NCBI RefSeq assembly: GCF_002024165.1 | Contig: NZ_MWQN01000001.1 | Span: 1,488,001-1,552,000, forward strand | Source of the DNA: Embleya scabrispora | Lineage (GTDB): Bacteria > Actinomycetota > Actinomycetes > Streptomycetales > Streptomycetaceae | Length of the DNA stretch: 64,000 bases | Direction: 5' to 3' | Shown here: one piece after another, positions 27,879 to 36,068 of the stretch | How the letters are laid out: each line of letters starts with the position of its first letter | Position numbering within the stretch: the first letter of the stretch is position 1 | Made by a program: the position numbers and the translations under genes | Notes under the pieces: generated by a model | Database searches by the model: none | What the model was told of the DNA's origin: nothing | The model's input: only the letters and a program-made list of their open reading frames with translations

Positions 27879-28430
27879 TCATGCGAGCCGCGCGGGAAAG
27901 GGCACCACGCGGGCCGAGCCGCGCCGCCGCCGCTGGGGAATCGCCGGGGCGTGCCGGTGCGGTCGACCCGACCAGGTGGCGCTCTCCTCGGCCGCGCGCA
28001 ACCTGATCAGGTTGCGGAAGACGATCGCCCAGGCCGCCGCGCAGGCCCGGCGCTCGGCGGGCGCCAACCGCGCCCAGTGCGCGCAGGGATTGCCCGCCAC
28101 GCCCTGTCGGGCCAGCAGGGTGAGCACCTTGGCCGCCCGCCCCAGCACCCGGGCGGCGCCCGCGATCGGCACACCGGCCGGATCGCCTCCGGGCAGCGGG
28201 ACGACCGTGTCGGCGGCCGAGCCCACGACCCGGGCGACGATCTCCCGCGCGTCGCCCAGTTCGTCGGCGACCCGACACAGGCAGCCGCCACGGTCCGGCT
28301 TGCCGCTCCAGGCGTGCACCACCTCCTGCACGGTGTGCAGGGCGAGCGCGACCGCGGCCAGCGCGCGTGGCGTGGAATCGACCGTGGCCAGCTCGTCGTC
28401 CAACTCGGCGAAGGTCTCGATGGTGTGCAT
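27879..28430 (-). CDS. Hypothetical helical protein, 183 aa
   Basis: Not recognised. All-helical N-terminal region (TFAELDDELATVDST, ALAAVALALHTVQEVVHAW) with four scattered cysteines (GGCLCRVADELG, NPCAHWARL, RRACAAAW) and a basic C-terminus (QRRRRGSARVV). No signal peptide. ATG at 28430 has GAGGGAG seven bases upstream. It is divergent from the type VII-like pair across a region with two DnaA boxes. Confidence 0.6.
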   Translation of the reverse strand: MHTIETFAELDDELATVDSTPRALAAVALALHTVQEVVHAWSGKPDRGGCLCRVADELGDAREIVARVVGSAADTVVPLPGGDPAGVPIAGAARVLGRAAKVLTLLARQGVAGNPCAHWARLAPAERRACAAAWAIVFRNLIRLRAAEESATWSGRPHRHAPAIPQRRRRGSARVVPFPARLA

Positions 28431-28544
28431 GGTGATCGCTCCCTCGTGCGGTGGCCGTCCGGCTCGTCCGGAGTTCGGCCGGTGTGTTCCGACGACTCCA
28501 GGTTGCGCCCGGGGAGCGGACGGATCGCTCGCCATCGAACAATC

Positions 28545-28553
28545 TGTGGACAA
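28545..28553 (-). promoter_or_regulatory. DnaA box (TTGTCCACA on the minus strand)
   Basis: Exact match to the Streptomyces DnaA-box consensus, inverted relative to the copy 51 bases downstream. Confidence 0.65.
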
Positions 28554-28603
28554 CCAAGCGTATTTCGGGAGGGTTTCACTCTTCGGGGTGATGTATTCCG
28601 GAG

Positions 28604-28612
28604 TTGTCCACA
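28604..28612 (+). promoter_or_regulatory. DnaA box (TTGTCCACA)
   Basis: Exact match to the Streptomyces DnaA-box consensus, 148 bases upstream of the plus-strand type VII-like pair. Confidence 0.65.
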
Positions 28613-28759
28613 GGGCTTCCGCACGCAGGGTGACCACTGTGCCAACCTCGTCGTTTCCCGAAGGGGTGTCGCGATCGGCCTCGAAAGAGCGTCGAGTTCG
28701 CGCCGGCCGCGATCCCCGACGGCGATCGGCGATCCAGCACAGATCAAGGGGGTGATGGC

Positions 28760-29116
28760 ATGTCCCGCACCGACGGCGGCGGCGCGAGCGGCTACGTGGT
28801 CGACACGGCCGAACTGCACGGGTTGGTACGACGCCTGCACAACATCGGAGCCGACTACCTGGCACCGGGCTGCGCCGCGGAGCCCGGCCGGGTCACCGAC
28901 CGCACCGCGCTCGCGACGGAGGCGCTGGGTGGGTTCCCGGGCGCCGCCGAGTTGGCCGATCGGCATCGGCGCGCCGCCGCGCGGATGGTCGACCTGTTGA
29001 CCGAGATCCGCGCCGAGTTGGCCACGACGCGGGTCGAACTCGGCCGTGCCGCCGACCGGTTCACCGACACCGAGACCGAGGTCGGCACCCTGCTGCGCGC
29101 GGTGGCGGCACGATGA
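28760..29116 (+). CDS. Small helical protein resembling type VII secretion (EspC/WXG100-like) targets
   Basis: 118 residues, helical hairpin. GYVVDTAELHGLVRRLHNIG at the N-terminus resembles the start of EspC/ESX-target proteins, and the second half (VDLLTEIRAELATTRVELGRAAD) forms a long amphipathic helix. No signal peptide. ATG at 28760 after a GGGGG tract. The stop overlaps the next start by ATGA, so it is expressed with the Pro-rich partner, as is usual for ESX substrate pairs. No EccC or other ESX core gene is in the window, so the pair is an orphan. The family assignment is by pattern only. Confidence 0.6.
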   Translation: MSRTDGGGASGYVVDTAELHGLVRRLHNIGADYLAPGCAAEPGRVTDRTALATEALGGFPGAAELADRHRRAAARMVDLLTEIRAELATTRVELGRAADRFTDTETEVGTLLRAVAAR

Positions 29117-30432
29117 GCGCCGGCGACGACGTGGATCCGTTCGCGGCGATCCACGCCGCCCGCCCCGGTCTGGTCGGCGCGGCGGCCGACGGGTGGCGCC
29201 TGGCCGCGACGCGGTTGACCGAACTGCGGGACGAGTTGGCCGAGACCGCCCGCCTCGGCACGCGGGTGTGGTCCGGCGGCGGCGCCGAGCGCTTCACCGC
29301 CCGCTGCCACGCGCTGGCCGACAGCGCGGATCGTCTCGCCGGCCAGGGCACCGCGCTGCACGAACACCTCACCGAGGCGGCGCATGCCCTTGTCCAGGCC
29401 CAGAAGAGCGCCACCGACCCGAAGGCCGCCGAGGTCGCCATCGCGCAACTGCAGGACGTCTACCGCGACTTGGGCGAGCGCCTGCCCCTCCTGCCGTGCG
29501 CCCCCGACGACGGCGCGCCGAGCCGGCCGACCGCCACGCTCACCACCACCGCCCCGGCCGACGCGCCGCCTCCGAGCCGGCCGTGCGCCACGACCGCGCC
29601 CCCGGGCGGCGACCCGGATCCCACCGACTCGGCACCAACCGCGACGGAGGCGGCCGTCGCGGATCCGACTCCCCCGCCGACACCCGTCGATCCGAGCACC
29701 CCATGCGCGCCACCGCCGCCCGACACACCCGCGGCACCTCCGCCCGCGCCTCCGGCACAACCACCCCCGTCCACCGCCCCACTGGCCACGTGCATCGCCG
29801 CCACCACGCCACCACCGCCACCGACCACCCCACCGGCGCCGGGACCGCCGCCGATCGCCTGCCCACCACAAGCCGCGATGCCCACCCCGCTCGCACCGGC
29901 CGTCGTCGGAACCCCGCTCCCCCGCGATCCCCGCCCGGTACAACCGGCCGGCATCGGCCCGCGCCTCCGTCAGGCCGCCCCACCACCGTCGGCCCCGATC
30001 GCCCCGGTGACCGGCATCCGGATCGCCCCCGGCCTGCGCGGCGGCACCGGCGACCACCCGGCGGCCACACACGACGCCGCACACACCGCCGACCCCGCCC
30101 CGAACGTCCTCGCCGGCACCACCCACACGCCCAGCACACCCGCATCACCCACATGGATGCCCGCCCCCATCACCGGCGGCACCCCGACCACCCCAGTCCG
30201 CCCCCGCCGAGGCAACCGCTACGCCTCCCACCCGGCCCAAGCCTGGTCGGCCCCGGAAGAACCCCCGAGGAACACCCCTGAAAGCAGAGCGCGGCCACAG
30301 ACCCGGGACTCGGCCGCAACCCGGGAAACAGCCAGGAACGGTAACGGACGCAGGCGGGAGCAAGGACACGGACGCGGACAAGGAAGGGAGCCACGGGCGA
30401 AGGCGGGCGCGCGGACACGAACGCGAACGTAG
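29113..30432 (+). CDS. WXG-type protein with long Pro-rich tail, type VII-like partner
   Basis: 439 residues. The N-terminal ~115 residues form a helical hairpin with the turn TRVWSGGGAERF (W-x-G), as in WXG100/PPE-like proteins. Residues ~120-330 are Pro/Ala/Thr/Asp-rich (PPPPPTTPPAPGPPP), with scattered Cys (PCAP, IACPP). The last ~60 residues are basic and are encoded by the hexamer repeat (GHGRGQGREPRAKAGARTRTRT). ATGA overlap with the preceding gene. A secreted or surface role through a type VII system encoded elsewhere is an inference. The repeat-derived C-terminus may be recent run-on after loss of an earlier stop. Confidence 0.6.
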   Translation: MSAGDDVDPFAAIHAARPGLVGAAADGWRLAATRLTELRDELAETARLGTRVWSGGGAERFTARCHALADSADRLAGQGTALHEHLTEAAHALVQAQKSATDPKAAEVAIAQLQDVYRDLGERLPLLPCAPDDGAPSRPTATLTTTAPADAPPPSRPCATTAPPGGDPDPTDSAPTATEAAVADPTPPPTPVDPSTPCAPPPPDTPAAPPPAPPAQPPPSTAPLATCIAATTPPPPPTTPPAPGPPPIACPPQAAMPTPLAPAVVGTPLPRDPRPVQPAGIGPRLRQAAPPPSAPIAPVTGIRIAPGLRGGTGDHPAATHDAAHTADPAPNVLAGTTHTPSTPASPTWMPAPITGGTPTTPVRPRRGNRYASHPAQAWSAPEEPPRNTPESRARPQTRDSAATRETARNGNGRRREQGHGRGQGREPRAKAGARTRTRT

Positions 30433-30600
30433 CCCCGAGCACAAGCGCGGACGCAGGTACGGACACGGGCACGGGGCAGGCACGAGCACGAGCACGGGCG
30501 CGGATGCGAGCACGGGCACAGGGCATGGGCACGCGCGCGGGCCAAGGGCGCAGACACGAGCACGAGCACGAGCACGGATACAAACATCCCGCCACCCGCC
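30433..30600. repeat. Degenerate GCACGA/GCACGG hexamer repeat stretch
   Basis: Units such as gcacga, gcacgg and gcgcgg repeat through 30433-30600 and begin inside the 3' end of the preceding gene (from ~30330). No gene is seen on either strand apart from that gene's tail. Confidence 0.7.
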
Positions 30601-30603
30601 AAA

Positions 30604-30642
30604 CGATCGGGCCGCCCCCGCGTAGCCGGGGCGGCCCGATCG
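30604..30642. terminator. Bidirectional terminator
   Basis: Perfect 15-pair stem (30604-30618 with 30628-30642), 9-base loop, between the convergent type VII-like pair and the methyltransferase gene. Confidence 0.85.
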
Positions 30643-30676
30643 CCAACGCCACCGAGACGTCGGCGTCGTCCTCCAC

Positions 30677-32034
30677 TCAGCGGCGGCCGCGTGCGCCCTC
30701 TCGCTTGGCGGCCCGAGGCGCCGGTTCCAGGATCGCGACCGACTCGATGTGGTGCGTGTTCGGGAAGAGGTCGAACGAGCGCAACGAGCGGAGCCTGAAG
30801 CCCACGCCCGCGAAGTAGGCCACGTCGCGGGCCAGGGCGGCGGGGTCGCAGGCGACATAGGCGACCCGGCGCGGGGTCAGCCGCGCGATGCGCTCGACGA
30901 CCGCCTTGCCCGCGCCCGCGCGCGGCGGGTCCAGGACCACGATGTCGGCGCGGCGCAGGAAGCCGGGCCGGCTCAGCACCTTCTCCACCGTGCCGACCTC
31001 GAAGCGCGCGCCCGGCACGTCCCGCAGGTTGTGGATCGCGTCCTCGACCGCCTGCCTGGAGCTCTCGATGCCGATGATCGTGTCGCTGTCCGCGAGCCGC
31101 TCGGAGAGGGCCCCGCGAACAGCCCGACCCCGCAGTACAGGTCGAGCGCCAGATCGCCCGGCCGCGGCTCCAGGCCCTCGACGACGGCCTCCACGAGCTT
31201 GTCGGCCGCGGCCGGGTGCACCTGCCAGAATCCGCCGCCGGACACCTTCCAGGTCCGTCCCGCCGCCACCTCGCGCACCGCCGGCCGACCGTGCACCTTG
31301 CGTACTCGGCCCTTGTCGTCGGCCCGGAACACCGACACCGCCCGGTTCAGCTCGACGATCGGCATGCGCCCGTCAGCGCCCTCGGCCGGCACCACGGTGA
31401 CCGCGCGGTCCAGCGAGCCGGTCGCGGAGACCGCCTCGATCGACGCCACGCCGGGCCACTCGTGCGCCTCGATGCCCAATTCCTCGACACCGGGCGCCGC
31501 GATCGGGCACGCGTCGATCGGCTGGACATCGTGGGAGCGGTGCTTGCGCAGTCCCGCCCGGCCCGTCGCCGGGTCCACCGCGAACTGCACCCGCGTGCGC
31601 CACCCCAGGCCCTCGGGCTGCCCGGGCGGACTGTCCACGGCCTCCACCTCGACCCGCACGTCGACCTTGCCGAGCCGCAGCAGCTGCTCGGCCACCACAT
31701 CGCCCTTGAGTCGGCGCTGTGCGGCGGGCGTGGCGTGCTGCCAGTCGCAACCACCGCACATGCCGGGTCCGGCCACCGGGCACGCGGGCGGAATGCGATC
31801 CGGCGACGCGTGCAGCACCTCGACCACGTCCGCGCGCAGGAACCGCGACGTCGGCCCGCCGTCGGTGATCTCCACGACGGCCCGCTCCCCCGGAAGGCCG
31901 TGCCGAACGAAGATCACACGGCCCTCGTGGCGAGCGACGCAGTGCCCACCGTGAGCAACCGGGCCGATCTCGACCTCGTACCGCTCACCCCGCAGGGACT
32001 GGTCCGACTCGGGGGTGGTGGATCCGACAGACAC
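30677..32034 (-). pseudogene. TRAM-domain class I SAM-dependent RNA (m5U) methyltransferase, one-base frameshift
   Basis: If joined, ~452 residues, the normal length for RlmD/TrmA-type uridine-5 methyltransferases. N-terminal TRAM domain (YEVEIGPVAHGGHCVARHEG), a [4Fe-4S]-type CPVAGPGMCGGCDWQHA, the SAM site LALDLYCGVGLFAG, then in the shifted frame VVLDPPRAGAGK and the catalytic YVACDPAALARD. The frame breaks just after LFAG: a C4 run at 31111-31114 (plus strand) must be C5 to continue ALSERLADSDT. Downstream codons remain fully conserved in character. GTG start 32034 after GAGGAG. A real pseudogene or a homopolymer error cannot be separated here. Confidence 0.8.
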
Positions 32035-32296
32035 GGCACTCCTCGCACAGCTCGTAGCACAGCTCGTACAACGTCGATGAAAACGACGGGCAACACATGA
32101 AAACCAGGGACCGAACACAACCGACGCACGACAAGGGGCCTCGGATGCCCCGCGGCCGACCGGGCCCAGGCGCACGCACCGACACGACGACGACACAAAG
32201 AAAGCGCCTCACGGAGGTGGGCGCGGCTTCCAGGGTAGTCCCTACCCGAAGAACCCGCGCCCACCGTCACCACACACCGTCACGACCCGCCCGAAC

Positions 32297-34378
32297 TCAG
32301 GACGACGACGACCCCGAACCCGGGCCCGAGCCCGGTCCCGAACCCGGCCCGCCCCCGGCACCGCCCCGCTTCCCGTCCCCACCCCGGGGTGTCCGCGCCG
32401 GCCCCCGCCGCACCGACCCCGGCGCCACCCAGGCCTTCGGCTCCTTCAGCCGCTCGGACGACTCCAACTGCCACGGCACCGACGTGACCATGACCCCCGG
32501 TGTGAACAACAACCGCCCCTTGAGCCGCAGCGCGCTCTGGTTGTGCAGGATCTGCTCGTACCAGCGGCCGACCACGTACTCCGGGATGTACACGTTCACC
32601 ACGTCGCGCGGGCTGGAGCGACGCACCGACTTCACGTACTCGATCACCGGCCGGGTGATCTCCCGGTACGGCGAATCCAGCACCTTGAGCGGCACCTCTA
32701 TCCCGCGCTCGTCCCACTCCCGCCGCAGCGCCTCGGTCTCGGCCGGGTCCACGTTGACCGTGACCGCCTCGACCACGTTCGGCCGCGAGTAGCGCGCGTA
32801 CGCCAGCGCCCGCAGCGAGGGCTTGTGCAGCTTGGACACCAGCACGATGGCATGCACCCGCGAGGGCAGCTTGGTGTCGTCCATCTCCACGGCCGCCAAC
32901 TCCGTGGCCACCCGGTCGTAGTGTCGCCGGATCTGCTTCATCAGCAGGAACAGCACGCCCATCGCGGCGATCGCGATCCAGGCGCCCTGCACGAACTTGG
33001 TCACCAGGACGATCACCAGGACCGCGCCGGTCATGCACAGGCCGAAGGCGTTGATCACCCGGCTGCGCATCATCCGCCGGCGCTCGGCCGGGTCGGTCTC
33101 GGTCTTCAGGTGCCGGGTCCAGTGCCGGATCATGCCCGCCTGGCTCATCGTGAAGGACACGAAGACGCCGACCACGTACAGCTGGATCAGCTTGGTGGGC
33201 TCGGCCTCGAACGCGACGATCAACACGATCGCGAACGCGGCCAGCATGATGATGCCGTTGCTGAACGCGAGGCGGTCGCCGCGCGTGTGCAGTTGCCGCG
33301 GCAGGTAGCGGTCCTGGGCCAGGATCGAGCCGAGCACCGGGAAGCCGTTGAACGCGGTGTTCGCGGCCAGGATCAGGATCAGGCCGGTGACCGCGAGTAC
33401 GAGGTAGAACAGCGGCGACGCGAAGGTGCCGCCGAAGACCGCGTCGGCGACCTGCGCGACCACGGTCTTTTGTTCATATCCCGCGGGTGCCCCCTGGATC
33501 TGACTCTCCGGGTTCTCCGCGAACCGCACCTTGGTCATGTTGGCCAGCGCCAGCATGCCCATCAGCATGGTCACCGAGATGGTGCCCATCAGCAGCAGCG
33601 TGGAGGCCGCGTTCTTGCTCTTGGGCTTGCGAAAGGCCGGTACACCGTTGCTGATCGCCTCGACACCGGTCAGCGCCGCACACCCGGAGGAGAAGGTGCG
33701 CAGCAGCAGGAACACCAGCGCGAAGCCGCTGAAGCTGTCCTCGGCCTCGATGTGGAACCCGGCGCTCTCGGCCTCCATCGTGGCGCCGGTGGCGCCACGG
33801 ATCAGGCCGAACAGGGTCATCCCGAGGATGGCGGCCATGAACGCGTAGGTGGGGACGGCGAAGAGCTTGCCCGACTCGCGGACACCGCGCAGGTTCATCG
33901 CCATCAGCAGCAGCACCAGGCCGACCGCCAACAACACCTTGTGCCCCTCGAGCGCGGGCACCGCGGAGGCCATGTTGGCGACGCCGGAGGAGACCGATAC
34001 CGCCACGGTCAGCACGTAGTCGACCAGGAGCGCGCTGCCGACCGTCAAACCGGCGTTGGGACCGAGGTTGACGTTCGCGACCTCGTAGTCACCGCCGCCA
34101 CTGGGATATGCGTGGACGTTCTGGCGGTAGGAGGCGACGACGGTCAGCATGACCACGACGACGGCCAGACCGACCTTCCACGAGAAGTGGTAGGTCGCCA
34201 TTCCCGCCATGGAAAGGGTGAGCAGGATCTCGTCCGGCGCGTACGCGACGGAGGACAGTGCGTCGGAGGCGAAAATGGGCAGCGCGATGCGCTTCGGCAG
34301 GAGCGTCTCGGACAGCTTGTCGCTGCGCAAGGCTCGGCCGACAAGGATGCGTTTGGACAGATCGGTCAGTCTTGACAC
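32297..34378 (-). CDS. KimA-like APC-superfamily potassium importer
   Basis: 693 residues: ~12 TM segments then a ~200-residue cytosolic domain and a Gly/Ser tail. It matches the KimA K+/H+ symporter along its whole length: FASDALSSVAYAPDEIL (Asp39 and Tyr46 correspond to K+-site residues of KimA TM1), YRQNVHAYPSGGGDYEVAN, LLVDYVLTVAVSVSSG, FSSGCAALTGVEAISNGVPAF, LAANTAFNGFPVL, RGDRLAFSNGI, and the cytosolic YEQILHNQSALRLKGRLLF. GTG at 34378 was chosen to begin SRLTDLSKR. An upstream extension to 34501 is open but lacks support. It is divergent from two TrkA/RCK genes, fitting a regulated K+ uptake locus. Often annotated simply as amino acid permease. Confidence 0.8.
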   Translation of the reverse strand: MSRLTDLSKRILVGRALRSDKLSETLLPKRIALPIFASDALSSVAYAPDEILLTLSMAGMATYHFSWKVGLAVVVVMLTVVASYRQNVHAYPSGGGDYEVANVNLGPNAGLTVGSALLVDYVLTVAVSVSSGVANMASAVPALEGHKVLLAVGLVLLLMAMNLRGVRESGKLFAVPTYAFMAAILGMTLFGLIRGATGATMEAESAGFHIEAEDSFSGFALVFLLLRTFSSGCAALTGVEAISNGVPAFRKPKSKNAASTLLLMGTISVTMLMGMLALANMTKVRFAENPESQIQGAPAGYEQKTVVAQVADAVFGGTFASPLFYLVLAVTGLILILAANTAFNGFPVLGSILAQDRYLPRQLHTRGDRLAFSNGIIMLAAFAIVLIVAFEAEPTKLIQLYVVGVFVSFTMSQAGMIRHWTRHLKTETDPAERRRMMRSRVINAFGLCMTGAVLVIVLVTKFVQGAWIAIAAMGVLFLLMKQIRRHYDRVATELAAVEMDDTKLPSRVHAIVLVSKLHKPSLRALAYARYSRPNVVEAVTVNVDPAETEALRREWDERGIEVPLKVLDSPYREITRPVIEYVKSVRRSSPRDVVNVYIPEYVVGRWYEQILHNQSALRLKGRLLFTPGVMVTSVPWQLESSERLKEPKAWVAPGSVRRGPARTPRGGDGKRGGAGGGPGSGPGSGPGSGSSSS

Positions 34379-34527
34379 GCAGGTGATCGTAAGCCCATCG
34401 ACTTTTGCCGGGCCGGGGGCATGCCGTACGGCGCCCACGTGTAACGTCTCGGCGAGGTCTGCCACCCTGGTAACACCACAAACGAGCATCAGACCGGGCA
34501 CAACGGACCAAATCCGGAAGGACGGCC

Positions 34528-35190
34528 GTGCACATCGTCATCATGGGCTGCGGGCGCGTGGGATCCACGCTGGCCCAGACGCTCGAGGAACTGGGGCATT
34601 CGGTGGCGGTCATCGACCGCGATCCCTCCGCGTTCCGCCGGCTGGGGTCGCACTTCTCCGGCCGCCGGATCAAGGGCATCGGTTTCGATCAGGACACTCT
34701 GCGCGAGGCCGGTATAGAAGAGGCCGGCGCGTTCGCGGCGGTCAGCAGCGGCGACAACTCGAACATCATCGCGGCGCGCGTCGCGCGCGAGACGTTCGGT
34801 GTGGAGAACGTGGCCGCGCGCATCTACGACCCGCGCCGGGCGGAGGTGTACGAGCGCCTGGGCATCCCCACGGTGGCCACCGTGCGCTGGACCGCGGACC
34901 AGATGTTGCGCCGGTTGTTGCCCAGTGGCGCCGAACCGCTGTGGCGCGACCCCTCGGGCAGTGTGCAACTGGCCGAGGTGCACGTGAACTCGGCGTGGGT
35001 GGGGCACCGCATCACCCGGCTCGAACAGGCGTCGGGCGCCCGGATCGCCTTCGTCACCCGTTTGGGCGAAGGCATCCTGCCGACCTCCGAGACCGTGATC
35101 CAAGAGGGCGACCTCGTGCACGTGGTCATGCACCAGGCGGATGTGGCCGCCGTCGAGGCGGCCTTCGAGAAAGCACCGGAGGAGGGCTGA
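34528..35190 (+). CDS. trkA: TrkA/RCK potassium-transport regulatory protein, first copy
   Basis: 220 residues: an N-terminal Rossmann RCK-N domain with nucleotide loop VIMGCGRVGSTLA (~4-16) and the VIDRD acidic end of strand 2, then an RCK-C domain (~135-215) with TVIQEGDLVHVVM. Binds NAD(H)/ATP-type ligands and gates K+ transporters. GTG at 34528 follows GGAAGGA. Its stop overlaps the next start, so the two RCK subunits are probably made together and may form a hetero-octamer. Confidence 0.88.
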   Translation: MHIVIMGCGRVGSTLAQTLEELGHSVAVIDRDPSAFRRLGSHFSGRRIKGIGFDQDTLREAGIEEAGAFAAVSSGDNSNIIAARVARETFGVENVAARIYDPRRAEVYERLGIPTVATVRWTADQMLRRLLPSGAEPLWRDPSGSVQLAEVHVNSAWVGHRITRLEQASGARIAFVTRLGEGILPTSETVIQEGDLVHVVMHQADVAAVEAAFEKAPEEG

Positions 35191-35846
35191 TGCGGGTCGC
35201 AATCGCGGGCGCCGGCGCGGTGGGTCGCTCCATCGCCGCGGAGCTGTTGGAGAACGGCCACGAGGTCCTGCTCGTCGACAAGGCACCGGACGCCATCAAG
35301 GTGGACAGCGTGCCGCAGGCCGAGTGGCTGCTCGCCGACGCGTGCGAGATCTCCTCCCTGGACGAGGCCGCGTTGCAGCGCTGCAACGTGGTGATCGCGG
35401 CGACCGGCGACGACAAGGTGAACCTGGTCGTCTCGCTGCTGGCCAAGACCGAGTACGGCGTGCCGCGCGTGGTCGCCCGGGTGAACAACCCGAAGAACGA
35501 GTGGCTGTTCAACGAGGCGTGGGGCGTGGACGTCGCCGTATCCACCCCGCGCCTGATGTCGGCCCTGGTCGAGGAGGCCGTCAGCGTCGGCGACCTGGTC
35601 CGGCTGATGCGGTTCAGTCAGGGCGACGCCAACCTGGTCGAGCTGACCCTTCCGGGCGACGCCGCCCTCGTCGGCACGCGCGTCGGCGACGTGGCGTGGC
35701 CCGAGGACACGGCGCTGGTGACGATCATCCGCGAGGGCCGGGTACTGGTCCCGGGCAAGGACGACTCGCTGGAGGCGGGCGACGAACTGCTGTTCGTCGC
35801 GGCGCCGCACCGCGAAGAGGAGCTGGAGGAGTTGCTGTCGGCCTGA
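35190..35846 (+). CDS. trkA: TrkA/RCK potassium-transport regulatory protein, second copy
   Basis: 218 residues. Nucleotide loop VAIAGAGAVGRSIA (~3-16), LLVDKAPDAI at the strand-2 end, VVIAATGDDKVNLV, and a C-terminal RCK-C domain ending DELLFVAAPHREEELEELL. TGATG junction with the preceding trkA. Paralogous but clearly diverged from the first copy. The likely partner is the KimA-like permease encoded divergently. A Trk/Ktr channel subunit is not present in the window. Confidence 0.88.
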   Translation: MRVAIAGAGAVGRSIAAELLENGHEVLLVDKAPDAIKVDSVPQAEWLLADACEISSLDEAALQRCNVVIAATGDDKVNLVVSLLAKTEYGVPRVVARVNNPKNEWLFNEAWGVDVAVSTPRLMSALVEEAVSVGDLVRLMRFSQGDANLVELTLPGDAALVGTRVGDVAWPEDTALVTIIREGRVLVPGKDDSLEAGDELLFVAAPHREEELEELLSA

Positions 35847-35959
35847 CCGACGGCAGTGCCGGTCGTACCGGCAACCGGCCCCGGTCCGGCGAGTCCCGGC
35901 GGGGCCGCACCGCCGGGCGCCACACCTCACCGCCCGGCGCCCCATCCCACCGCACCGCA

Positions 35960-36004
35960 CCGGAGAAGCAGCCGCGCGCGATCTCCCCGCGCCTGCTTCT
36001 CCGG
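35960..36004. terminator. Bidirectional terminator
   Basis: Perfect 12-pair stem (35960-35971 with 35993-36004) with a long GC-rich loop that can pair further, between the trkA pair and the convergent NsdA-like gene. Confidence 0.75.
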
Positions 36005-36068
36005 CACACCCGTGCGGCACGGCACCGGACGCCGCGACCTCATCCACCGGGATCCGCCCGGCGGGAAC

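Larger units (their letters stand above)
28431..28759. promoter_or_regulatory. Divergent intergenic region, relatively AT-rich, with two DnaA boxes
   Basis: No gene. The part 28540-28620 is locally AT-richer than the surroundings. It carries TGTGGACAA at 28545-28553 and TTGTCCACA at 28604-28612, an 11-base inverted repeat when one base is added on each side. TTGTCCACA is the preferred Streptomyces DnaA box. The remainder shows no clear motif. Confidence 0.7.

Noticed and set aside
28540-28620. Chromosomal replication origin
   Set aside because: Only two DnaA boxes, and no dnaA or dnaN genes nearby.
30433-30600. CRISPR array
   Set aside because: Units are 6 bases and degenerate; there is no repeat-spacer structure and no cas gene.
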